A program made the position numbers and the translations under genes. The notes beneath the pieces are model-generated. The model was not told where the DNA came from. It saw only the letters and a program-made list of their open reading frames with translations, and made no database searches. From Chitinophagaceae bacterium (lineage in GTDB: Bacteria > Bacteroidota > Bacteroidia > Chitinophagales > UBA10324), in NCBI GenBank assembly GCA_016717285.1, contig JADKFU010000002.1:248001-312000 (forward strand): 64,000 bases of DNA, written 5' to 3'. This document shows positions 9,847-17,811 of this stretch, in pieces. Each line of letters begins with the position of its first letter. Position 1 is the stretch's first letter.

Positions 9847-11543
9847 TGAGCACCCGCAATTTAATTGCTAAGTTTTTTTCTCTGAATAAAATGCTTGTGC
9901 TCGCAACATTCGTGGCAAGCATCGGAAGCAGTTTGTTAAATGTATTGCTTCCGCTCAGCATCGGTAAATTCTATGAACTTGCTTTCCATGAAAGTTCTAC
10001 CAAAGGAAAATTGTTTGATACCCTTCATCTCTCCCTGGAAACCATGTCGGGCTTCTTTACTTTTTTTATTATCCTCATAGGTTTCAAATCCATCATTACT
10101 TATTGCGAAAAATATTTTACCGGAATGGTAGGTGAGCGATTTTCCCGCGACCTGCGGGAATTATTGTTTCGTACGCAGTTGTCTCATTCAATGACTGTGC
10201 ATGAAGTGAAGCCTGCCGGGAAATACCTGCTCCGTTATAGCGGCGATCTTACCTTCATTCAACGGTTCATCAGCAAAGGCATCATTCAGTTTTCAGGCGA
10301 TGTTATTTTCCTGGCGACAGCTTTCACTGTTTTATTTTTGATCAATGCACCTTTAACAAGTATTGTGATTGGAGGTTTGACAGTGGCTACTTTCATCATT
10401 ATATTCCTCAACAAATTTGTAAGAAGTGCAACCATCAAAAGAAGAAATCAGCGATCCACCTTGCTCGGTTTCGTAGCTACAAGACTCCAGGGATTTTTCA
10501 CCATCAAAAGTTTTAACCGCGAAGTGCCTGAAGCAGCACTATTTAACCGGCAGTCGCGTAAAATGTATGAACTCGGGATTCATTACTATAAGATTTATGC
10601 ATTCGTGCAAGCCATTCTTCCTGCATTATTTTTTGGAACGCTGGCCATCGTCCTTTACTTTGTTGCTGTTACACGTGAACAGCCACCTTACACCATTCAT
10701 CATGGTGATGTACTCAATTTTATATTGTTGCTGTTATATATACAAGCTTCCATTCGCAGAATGCTGAGCGTAAATGTTGTCTGGCAACTCGGACAGGTTT
10801 CTATGATCAAGTTGTTGCGCATCATCAACCAGCCCGCAGAGGCCAGGGCGGAACCGGAAACGATCGAAACGGCCAAAGGAAGAATCACCTTTGAAGATGT
10901 TTCCTTTCAATATAAAAGCGCAGAACATCCGGCATTTGAACATCTTTCTCTCCTTATTAAGCCTGGCACCATTACCTGGGTTTGTGGCAAACAAGGTTCC
11001 GGAAAAACCAGTTTGTTGAAACTGATACAAGGCTTGTATGTTCCCGACAACGGAAATATTTTTCTGGATGAATGGAACTACGCAGCATTGGCACCCAATG
11101 CCATCCGGAAAAATGTCACCATCATTTCCAATGCGGCACCGTTGATTGGCGGCACTGTCTTTAAAGCCATCTCCTATAGCCAAACTGCAGAAAAGCGTGA
11201 AAAGGCGGAACAACTGCTTACACGGTTAGGATTCAATACTGGTAGCAGCACCGATGCACTTGATTTTCATTTGCATGATCTTGCGAAAAATCTTTCGAAT
11301 GGTCAAAGAAGGTTGCTGATGTTTGCGCGCGCCTTTCTTACCAGGAAAAAAGTAATACTGATTGATGACGGTTTTGATGATCTGGATAAGTATGCGAGAG
11401 AAAAAGTGATTCTTGAATTGCTGAAATTAAAATCAAAACGAACAGTGATTATTGCATCGAGCCAGCTTCCCGGCGATATGATAGTAGATCAGATACTTAA
11501 CCTGAGCGAACTTCATCCAAAAATTCAACAACTTGTACCATGA
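9843..11543 (+). CDS. ABC half-transporter with degenerate nucleotide-binding domain
   Basis: A 566-residue fused permease-ATPase of the type I exporter class. Residues about 1-330 are hydrophobic with roughly six membrane helices and an ABC_membrane-like loop (GERFSRDLRELLFRTQL). The NBD starts near residue 345 (ITFEDVSFQYK). The Walker A GKQGSGKTS is intact, and the signature is LSNGQ in place of LSGGQ. Three catalytic positions deviate: the Q-loop reads IISNAAPL (N for Q), Walker B reads VILIDDGFDDLD (D for the catalytic E), and the H-loop reads IIASSQ (S for H). The protein should bind ATP, but hydrolysis as a homodimer may be weak. It overlaps both the preceding P-loop gene and the following lipoprotein gene by four bases. 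Substrate unknown. Confidence 0.88.
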   Translation: MMSTRNLIAKFFSLNKMLVLATFVASIGSSLLNVLLPLSIGKFYELAFHESSTKGKLFDTLHLSLETMSGFFTFFIILIGFKSIITYCEKYFTGMVGERFSRDLRELLFRTQLSHSMTVHEVKPAGKYLLRYSGDLTFIQRFISKGIIQFSGDVIFLATAFTVLFLINAPLTSIVIGGLTVATFIIIFLNKFVRSATIKRRNQRSTLLGFVATRLQGFFTIKSFNREVPEAALFNRQSRKMYELGIHYYKIYAFVQAILPALFFGTLAIVLYFVAVTREQPPYTIHHGDVLNFILLLLYIQASIRRMLSVNVVWQLGQVSMIKLLRIINQPAEARAEPETIETAKGRITFEDVSFQYKSAEHPAFEHLSLLIKPGTITWVCGKQGSGKTSLLKLIQGLYVPDNGNIFLDEWNYAALAPNAIRKNVTIISNAAPLIGGTVFKAISYSQTAEKREKAEQLLTRLGFNTGSSTDALDFHLHDLAKNLSNGQRRLLMFARAFLTRKKVILIDDGFDDLDKYAREKVILELLKLKSKRTVIIASSQLPGDMIVDQILNLSELHPKIQQLVP

Positions 11544-11953
11544 CATTCAGGAATGATCTAAAACATTTAGGACTGCTGATTTTGTTTGCGGCATTGTTCC
11601 TTGCATCTTGTAAAAAACAGGAAGGTAAAGGTGGCGATGCTTCCATTTCAGGTGCGGTGAATGTTAAACATTACAACTCCACCTTTACTGAGTTTATCAG
11701 CGAATATCCCGGAGCAGATACTTATGTGTATCTGATTTATGGAGACGACATCAGCTATGGACAGCGGATCAAAACAAACTACGAAGGACAGTTTGAATTC
11801 AAATACCTGTACAAGGGTAACTATACTCTTTATGTTTATTCGCTTGATTCTACGCTTACTGTTCCAAGTGGTAATGTTACCGTGGTAAAGGAAGTAAACA
11901 TCGGCGGACGAAAAGACCACATTGACGTTGGCGCTTTCCAGGTTTTTCAGTAA
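11540..11953 (+). CDS. Small lipoprotein, carboxypeptidase-regulatory-like fold
   Basis: A 137-residue protein with a lipoprotein signal peptide whose lipobox is FLASC (Cys at about residue 23), followed by a lysine-rich stretch. The body (about 35-137) has the alternating strand pattern of a small beta-sandwich: DTYVYLIYGDD, GQFEFKYLYKGNYTLYVYS, ending GGRKDHIDVGAFQV. The G-x-F-x-F-x-x-L-x-x-G-x-Y-x-L phrasing is typical of carboxypeptidase-regulatory-like or SdrD B-like domains that decorate Bacteroidota surface proteins. The ATG overlaps the ABC transporter stop (ATGA), so it is very likely translated with it. I infer a periplasmic or outer-membrane lipid-anchored partner of that transporter. 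Fold assignment is by eye only. Confidence 0.75.
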   Translation: MTFRNDLKHLGLLILFAALFLASCKKQEGKGGDASISGAVNVKHYNSTFTEFISEYPGADTYVYLIYGDDISYGQRIKTNYEGQFEFKYLYKGNYTLYVYSLDSTLTVPSGNVTVVKEVNIGGRKDHIDVGAFQVFQ

Positions 11954-11972
11954 GTGAAATCAAATTTCAGTC

Positions 11973-12623
11973 ATGAATGTTCTTCTTGCAAAAAAGTTTT
12001 TTATAAGTGGTGCACTGGTTATTAACAGTATTGTACGTCATAGTAAAACGTCATTTGTTTTCCCTTCAGTTGCTGCTGCAATATTTCTGCTCTTTTTCAA
12101 TTCCTTAAACACTTTTTCCCAGACTAAAAATGAAATCAAATCGCGGGGCATCAACTCCGTTACTGTGAATACTTTTGATGCGCGAAAGAAAGACACTGTT
12201 GGCAGAAAATCTTTTACACGTTACGATCAGCGAGGCAATGTGGTCGAGAGTATTGAGTACGATGTGAACGGGACTATAAAATCGCACGAGCAGTTTGAAT
12301 ACAACAGACAGGACCAGGAAATTACCTTCCGGACAATTGATACAAATGGAAAAGTATTGAAAACCATTTTTACCTCGTACGACAAATGGAATCATGTTGC
12401 TGAAAAATCAACAATGGATTCCGTTGGCATCATCATAGAAAAAAATGTGCTTGCCTACAACACGTTAAACGATCTTACAGACGAAAGCACTTTTGATAAG
12501 GATGGAAAACTGATTCGCCAGGTGTTGTATAGTTACGACAATAAAGGAATGCTGCTCAGCCGGAAAGTGTATAATGAGAAAGGGGAGTTGATCTATTCAA
12601 AAGAATATTCTTATCAATACTGA
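11973..12623 (+). CDS. Exported YD/RHS-like repeat protein
   Basis: A 216-residue protein with an N-terminal hydrophobic stretch (about residues 25-50, ending NTFSQT) that looks like a long signal peptide or anchor. An internal ATG nearer the hydrophobic segment is not obvious, so the first about 25 residues may be untranslated. The mature part is built of short repeats such as SFTRYDQRGNVVESIEYD, FEYNRQDQEITF, LYSYDNKGMLLSRKVYN and GELIYSKEYSYQY, which are the YD/RHS-like or MORN-like sheet-forming units of about 20 residues. No toxin domain follows. Its stop shares one base with the start of the next gene (TGATG), tying it to the barrel gene. Function unknown. Confidence 0.7.
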   Translation: MNVLLAKKFFISGALVINSIVRHSKTSFVFPSVAAAIFLLFFNSLNTFSQTKNEIKSRGINSVTVNTFDARKKDTVGRKSFTRYDQRGNVVESIEYDVNGTIKSHEQFEYNRQDQEITFRTIDTNGKVLKTIFTSYDKWNHVAEKSTMDSVGIIIEKNVLAYNTLNDLTDESTFDKDGKLIRQVLYSYDNKGMLLSRKVYNEKGELIYSKEYSYQY

Positions 12624-13375
12624 TGATAAAGCTGTGCCAAAATATTAAAGTACGTTTCAACTGCACCGGCGTTCAGGCACTGCCTCTCATGACCTTGCAT
12701 TTTTTCTATTCCTGCATTTTTTTGTTGTGCTGTCATAGGCCTGCGCTGGCACAGGCTGCTTACACACCGCAAAAGGATTTTCAGGGAATTATCGGATTGA
12801 ACATGGAGAAAAAAATATCACGTTCTTTCTCTGTTGCCATTTTCAACCAGGAAATATTTAACCAGAATCTTGCTGAGCTGAGTACTTCCTTTATCGATAT
12901 CGGCATCAATTATAAACTCAACCGTAATTTTACATTAGGCGCGGATTACAGGTTCATAACGCATAAAAATATCAACAACAGTTTTGAAAGCCGCCAGATG
13001 CTGCTGGCGGATATTACTTATTCAAAAGGAGTCGGCAACTTTTCTTTTTCAGCAAGAGTTCGTTTTTCAAATCAATTTTATAATCAGCTTACTGCAGAAA
13101 ATTACAAACCATCATCAGCCTACAATCGCGATAAGTTTACCTTCCGGTACAGAATAAACTACTATATCACGCCTTATGTATCAGGTGAAATTTTTTATCC
13201 GCTTAATAATACCGAGAGAAACGGATTAAACAGGTTTCGCGGTAGCGCGGGATTTTTTTATAACTTCAACGACCACCTTCGGAGCGAATGGTATTACGCA
13301 ATTTCACAGGGTTTCAACAAAAAAACAAACAATACCATTTATGCGGCAGGCACTTCCTGGTACTATCGATTCTGA
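12623..13375 (+). CDS. DUF2490-like outer-membrane beta-barrel
   Basis: A 250-residue protein with a signal sequence ending RPALAQA (about residue 45; an upstream extension before the hydrophobic core is unusual, and an internal start at the ATG encoding MTLHFFYSC is possible). The mature part is a series of amphipathic strands with alternating aromatics: FTLGADYRFITHKN, FSFSARVRFSNQF, FTFRYRINYYITPYVSGEIF, FRGSAGFFYNFNDHLRSEWYYA, and a final aromatic Phe (TSWYYRF), the classical C-terminal signal of outer-membrane barrels. The pattern matches DUF2490. It closes the five-gene run; the barrel would supply the outer-membrane component if the set acts as one envelope system. Confidence 0.8.
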   Translation: MIKLCQNIKVRFNCTGVQALPLMTLHFFYSCIFLLCCHRPALAQAAYTPQKDFQGIIGLNMEKKISRSFSVAIFNQEIFNQNLAELSTSFIDIGINYKLNRNFTLGADYRFITHKNINNSFESRQMLLADITYSKGVGNFSFSARVRFSNQFYNQLTAENYKPSSAYNRDKFTFRYRINYYITPYVSGEIFYPLNNTERNGLNRFRGSAGFFYNFNDHLRSEWYYAISQGFNKKTNNTIYAAGTSWYYRF

Positions 13376-13527
13376 AAAAGGTTTCAATTAATAAGTGAGT
13401 GCAATGGCTTTCCTTTTTTTAATATGCTTATTTATACTAATGAAAATACATCCTTATTCTTTGAAAAACTTTAGAATACTTTAACACTTAATAAATCATC
13501 AGTGAATTACTTAATAGATTAAACATA

Positions 13528-14592
13528 ATGATACGTTACCTGGCTGGTTATACTTTCACGATACTACTTTTATTCACGCTGTTGCCTTCCTGTCTCATGG
13601 CTCAATCAACCAATAGTATTCCCAAGCATCCGATCGCCATCGCCATCCATGGTGGTGCGAGCAACATCAAAAAGTTGAACCTGTCAGCAATACAGGAAAA
13701 GGCTTACAGAGATACGCTTGCGCTTGCGCTTAATGCGGGCTATGCTGTGTTACAACAAGGTGGTTCCAGCGTTGATGCAGTGGTGGCGGCTATCAACGTA
13801 ATGGAAAACTCAGTGCTGTTCAATGCCGGAAAGGGTTCTGTGATCACACATGATGGAACCATAGAAATGGATGCGGCCATCATGAACGGAAACACTTTGA
13901 AGGCCGGTGCCCTGGCGGGAGTAAAAACCATTAAGAATCCGATTACCGCAGCGCGCAGCATTATGGACAGTTGTAAATTCATTTTCTTATCAGGAAAAGG
14001 GGCTGAAAATTTTGCAAAGGAGCAGGGAATCGAGATAGTTGATACCAGTTATTTCTTTACGCAGTATCGCATGGATCAATTGCAACGCGCAGTGAAAGGC
14101 GATACCACACCACTCGACCATAGTGATACCACCGGTATGATGCATCCTGCTGATGGAAATGAAAAATCGACAGAGAAATTTGGAACAGTTGGTTGTGTGG
14201 CCATCGATTATTTTGGCAACCTTGCAGCCGGCACATCAACAGGTGGTATTGTGAACAAAGAATATAACCGCATCGGTGATTCACCTATGATCGGCAGTGG
14301 AACGTATGCAAATAATAAAACCTGCGCCGTTTCCTGCACCGGAAGAGGGGAGGATTTTATCCGCCACGTGGTGGCCTATGACATTTCCGCCCTCATGCAA
14401 TACCGCATTATCAATCTTCATGACGCTGCCAATTTTGTAATTAAAGATAAACTCACCAAAGCGGGCGGCAGAGGGGGTTGTATTGCCATGGATAAAAACG
14501 GTCATATTGAAATGCCATTCAATACCGAGGGAATGTTCAGGGGATATATCAATACAAGAGGTGTAATGAAAGTGTCTATCTATGAAGAGTAA
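13528..14592 (+). CDS. Isoaspartyl peptidase / L-asparaginase (Ntn hydrolase)
   Basis: Plant-type asparaginase (family T2) that hydrolyses isoaspartyl dipeptides or asparagine after self-cleavage. The 354-residue precursor has a signal peptide (ending SCLMAQS), so it acts in the periplasm. Landmarks are IAIHGGASN, the GGSSVDAVVAAINVMENSVLFNAG core, DGTIEMDAAIMNG, and the autocleavage site in EKFGTVGCVAID, whose Thr becomes the N-terminal nucleophile of the beta subunit. GTSTGG and IGDSPMIGSGTYA follow as in all members. About 16 residues around TTPLDHSDTTGMMHPADG form the variable linker removed or exposed on processing. The gene is alone between the envelope gene run and citrate synthase. 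Confidence 0.93.
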   Translation: MIRYLAGYTFTILLLFTLLPSCLMAQSTNSIPKHPIAIAIHGGASNIKKLNLSAIQEKAYRDTLALALNAGYAVLQQGGSSVDAVVAAINVMENSVLFNAGKGSVITHDGTIEMDAAIMNGNTLKAGALAGVKTIKNPITAARSIMDSCKFIFLSGKGAENFAKEQGIEIVDTSYFFTQYRMDQLQRAVKGDTTPLDHSDTTGMMHPADGNEKSTEKFGTVGCVAIDYFGNLAAGTSTGGIVNKEYNRIGDSPMIGSGTYANNKTCAVSCTGRGEDFIRHVVAYDISALMQYRIINLHDAANFVIKDKLTKAGGRGGCIAMDKNGHIEMPFNTEGMFRGYINTRGVMKVSIYEE

Positions 14593-14764
14593 GGGTTAAA
14601 GAGTTGTCACCCTTGGCCAATCAAATGGGCGCCTTTCTCCGGTACCATGCTGTCGCTTCGATTGTATTAAGTGATTAATTTGAAAATAATTAATTCTGCC
14701 GTGTCGCAACCAATTAATATTTCAATTGTTCTAACTATTCATGAAAAATTAAACCACTCACTGC

Positions 14765-14792
14765 ATTGCCACCCGAATTTTCTATAATTTTG
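14765..14792 (+). promoter_or_regulatory. Possible Bacteroidota-type promoter of citrate synthase
   Basis: A TAATTTTG box at 14785-14792 fits the Bacteroidota -7 consensus TAnnTTTG, and ATTG at 14765-14768 could be the -33 element. The spacing of 16 bases is slightly short. The start codon is 26 bases downstream. Confidence 0.35.
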
Positions 14793-14817
14793 AGCGCATT
14801 AAAATTTCACCGGGAAG

Positions 14818-16167
14818 ATGGGTTACATCAAAGATAAATTCGCCGCCAAAGCCACGCCACTGGCTGCCGAAATAAAAGAGTTAATTAAATCCAGCAGCGA
14901 GATTGCGCTGGGATCCTACAATGTTGGTCAGGCCTACGGCGGCATGAAGAGCATTATTGCGCTGGTGACAGAAACATCACTGCTCGATGCCAATGAAGGC
15001 ATCCGATTTAGAGGCTACACCATTCCTGAACTCCGGGAAAAACTTCCGCACCTCGATAATTGCAACGAGCCGCTTCCCGAAGGACTCTTTTACCTCTTGC
15101 TGCTTGATGAAATTCCAACTTATAAAGATGTTCAACACGTGGCCAATGTTTGGGCGCGCCGTGCCATTGTGCCCTTGCATGTTTTTAAAGCAATAGATCG
15201 TCTGCCCCGCGATATGCATCCGATGACGCAGTTCAGCATCGGCATTATGGCCATGCAAACAGAATCAAATTTCAGCAGAGCCTACCGGGAAGGCATCAGC
15301 AAAAAGGATTATTGGGATCCCATGTATGAAGATGTGATGACACTCATTGCACGGCTTCCCCGCGTGGCTGCTTATATCTACCGACGTTCCTACAAAAAAG
15401 GAAAACACATTGAGCCGAATCCAGACCTCGACTGGGCTGCCAACTTCGCGCACATGCTAGGTTTCGATCAACCCGATTTTTACAGTTACATGCGTTTGTT
15501 CCTCACCATTCATGCGGATCATGAAGGCGGCAATGTTTCTGCACACGCAACACATTTAGTCGGATCTACTTTGAGTGATGCTTACTTAGCTTTTGCTTCG
15601 GGCATGAACGGATTGGCCGGTCCATTACACGGACTTGCTAACCAGGAAGTGATCCGATGGATTTTGGAAATGAAGCGAAAACTTGGAAAGGGTGGACTTA
15701 CGAAAGAAGAAATTGAAAAATACATTCGTCAGACTTTATCGGAAGGAAAAGTGGTTCCCGGATATGGTCATGCAGTACTCCGTAAAACAGATCCGCGCTT
15801 TCTTGCGCAAATGGAATTTGCAAAAAAATATTGCCCTGATGACGAACTCGTGAACATTGTATGGAATGTATATGAAGTAGCTCCAAAAATATTAGGAGAA
15901 ACAGGGAAGATCAAAAATCCATGGCCGAATGTGGATGCACATTCCGGTTCATTGCTTGTTCATTATGGACTGGTGGAATATGATTTTTATACGGTGCTCT
16001 TCGGCGTTTCACGTGCATTAGGTGTGCTGGCCTCTCTTGTTTGGGACCGTGCACTCGGACAAGGCATCGAACGGCCGAAATCCGTAACCACAGGATGGAT
16101 CAAAGATTTTATTGCGAAGAATGCAGCTAAGAAAGAAGAACCATTAACTGCCACCACTACCGAATAG
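14818..16167 (+). CDS. gltA: Citrate synthase, mitochondrial (eukaryotic) type
   Basis: Condenses acetyl-CoA and oxaloacetate to citrate at the head of the TCA cycle. The 449-residue protein follows the mitochondrial enzyme almost block by block and not the GltA type of most bacteria: IRFRGYTIPEL, EPLPEGLFYLLL, ESNFSRAYREGISK, LTIHADHEGGNVSAH, MNGLAGPLHGLANQEV, VVPGYGHAVLRKTDPR, NPWPNVDAHSG and FGVSRALGVLA. The catalytic triad is visible as His in PLHGLANQ, His in GYGHAVLR and Asp in NVDAHSG. Such enzymes are known in a few bacteria, including Geobacter and some Bacteroidota. There is no mitochondrial leader. A canonical terminator follows. The gene stands alone. The symbol gltA denotes the function, not close kinship with E. 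coli GltA. Confidence 0.95.
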   Translation: MGYIKDKFAAKATPLAAEIKELIKSSSEIALGSYNVGQAYGGMKSIIALVTETSLLDANEGIRFRGYTIPELREKLPHLDNCNEPLPEGLFYLLLLDEIPTYKDVQHVANVWARRAIVPLHVFKAIDRLPRDMHPMTQFSIGIMAMQTESNFSRAYREGISKKDYWDPMYEDVMTLIARLPRVAAYIYRRSYKKGKHIEPNPDLDWAANFAHMLGFDQPDFYSYMRLFLTIHADHEGGNVSAHATHLVGSTLSDAYLAFASGMNGLAGPLHGLANQEVIRWILEMKRKLGKGGLTKEEIEKYIRQTLSEGKVVPGYGHAVLRKTDPRFLAQMEFAKKYCPDDELVNIVWNVYEVAPKILGETGKIKNPWPNVDAHSGSLLVHYGLVEYDFYTVLFGVSRALGVLASLVWDRALGQGIERPKSVTTGWIKDFIAKNAAKKEEPLTATTTE

Positions 16168-16185
16168 AAAGCGAATCGGTTATAT

Positions 16186-16216
16186 AAAGACGCCTCATGA
16201 ACGAGGCGTCTTTTTT
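16186..16216 (+). terminator. Rho-independent terminator after citrate synthase
   Basis: Perfect 8-bp stem GACGCCTC (16189-16196) with GAGGCGTC (16203-16210), a six-base loop and a run of T. Flanking A and T extend the stem. It lies 20 bases after the citrate synthase stop. Confidence 0.9.
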
Positions 16217-16286
16217 ATTTTAATCTCATTTTACTTTCAAGGCAGAAATCCAACCATCACTGCAACAATTGGGTATGCATCCGTGA

Positions 16287-17465
16287 CTAAAGTCTATCCA
16301 TTTTTAAATTCCTAATTCTCAATTCCTCATCAATCGTCAACTTCGGATCCATCTGCTTCAGATAATCCTTCGGCGTGGTGCCGGTGAACTTTTTAAAAGC
16401 ATTATAGAAAGCCGCGCGTGAATTGAAGCCCGCTTCTTCCGCGAGTGCTGCAATTGTAATGGACTGTATTTTCTCTGGTTGTCCCGCAAACACTTCTTTA
16501 ATATAAATCACTCTTTGTTGATTGATGAAGTCACGTATTTCATATCCTGACTGACTTCTGATCACCTGTGAAAGTTGCCTGGCATTCATGTCTGATTCTT
16601 TAGCTAATTCGACAAGAGTGAGTTTAGGGTTCAGAAAAATTTTCTTTTCCTGCCACATCTGAACCTGGCGATCAAATAAATCATCCTGAGGTGCCAGGAT
16701 TTTTGAAACCACCGGCTTGCTCCTCTTTTGAACAGGCAGCATGCCATACAGAATGTCGGGATAGAAAAACAATGCAATACTGTTGATCAACACAAAAGAA
16801 GACTGTGAAAAATAGGAGATGAAGTAAGGGTTCCAGTTTTCAAAATGAAGGCCGAGCATCAGACTAAACTGGAACAACACAAGCAGAATGAAGTACAAAT
16901 GGAACCATGCCATCCAGCGATAAAAAACCGGGAACTTTTGAAAAGAGGCATTATCGCTTTTAAAATGTTTATAAATGAGTGAAAGATTAATGCCGATCAG
17001 TAATCCCGTCCATATTGTTTTTGCCGGAAAATGAAAGGGCAACAGGTAACTGCCTTTCGCGGCATAAACTTGAATCATGGCCAGCTTAGCTTCTCGGGAA
17101 GAAAAATACAATGGCAGAAACTCCACGAGGTTCAGCAATGCCGGAAGAAACAATAACCAGTTCCATTTCCTCAACCGGAAACCCGGATCAATACTGTTCC
17201 TGACAAACAGATAGAGCATGGGCATTAAAGCATATGTAAATGGACTGTCTAACCTGAACAGTTGTGGAAACCGGAGAAACAAATCATTGAATGCAAAACT
17301 GCCCACAAATATCGCAAAGGAAAAAATCAGGAAAAAGAAACCGAGATACCTGTTGGCAATAATTTTATTTCCTTTCGCAAACAGCAATACCATTCCGGTC
17401 AGACCACCACAAAATGAACCGATCCAACAAAAAACAACCTCAATTGGAATTGCCGACGAAGACAA
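16287..17465 (-). CDS. AraC-family regulator with membrane N-terminus
   Basis: A 392-residue membrane-bound transcription factor. Residues about 1-245 contain seven or so hydrophobic segments (for example LYLFVRNSI, FLPALLNLVEFLPLYF, FHLYFILLVLFQFSLMLGL, LINSIALFFYPDILYGML). Residues about 275-380 are the two-helix-turn-helix AraC domain: TLVELAKESDMNARQLSQVI, then IAALAEEAGFNSRAAFYNAF and the signature FKKFTGTTPKDYLKQ. This architecture is common in Bacteroidota and couples an extracytoplasmic signal to DNA binding. The next gene upstream in the opposite orientation is the arylsulfatase, so the 346-base divergent region could hold its operator; that link is inference. Confidence 0.9.
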   Translation of the reverse strand: MSSSAIPIEVVFCWIGSFCGGLTGMVLLFAKGNKIIANRYLGFFFLIFSFAIFVGSFAFNDLFLRFPQLFRLDSPFTYALMPMLYLFVRNSIDPGFRLRKWNWLLFLPALLNLVEFLPLYFSSREAKLAMIQVYAAKGSYLLPFHFPAKTIWTGLLIGINLSLIYKHFKSDNASFQKFPVFYRWMAWFHLYFILLVLFQFSLMLGLHFENWNPYFISYFSQSSFVLINSIALFFYPDILYGMLPVQKRSKPVVSKILAPQDDLFDRQVQMWQEKKIFLNPKLTLVELAKESDMNARQLSQVIRSQSGYEIRDFINQQRVIYIKEVFAGQPEKIQSITIAALAEEAGFNSRAAFYNAFKKFTGTTPKDYLKQMDPKLTIDEELRIRNLKMDRL

Positions 17466-17811
17466 ATTTTGAACAAGATTTGAAGGCGGTAAGATACAAT
17501 TTTGATGTTGCTACCGGAAATTGCCGGCAAAATGTCCTGTAAGTTGTCTGATGGACACTTTCAGCGCTATTTGCAGGCAGGTTACCTGTTATAAAGGATA
17601 TCTTCAACTTCTGCTTTAGCATTTGCCTATGTCTTTCTTTCTTCTGAAATCAAAAAACAGATCTGCAATTCGGTATGGGATCAGTAGACAGATCATTTCA
17701 GCTATTCAGGATACCTGAACATCATGAATCAATTTAAAATAGAAACCCAACTCAATTATACCTCCATCTAATCCAAACAACCCATTCAACTTAACCATTA
17801 AAAAATTAACC
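17466..17811. other. Divergent intergenic region, AraC regulator / arylsulfatase
   Basis: About 346 bases between two divergent genes, expected to hold both promoters. I see no convincing promoter pair, operator dyad or small gene. Confidence 0.4.
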
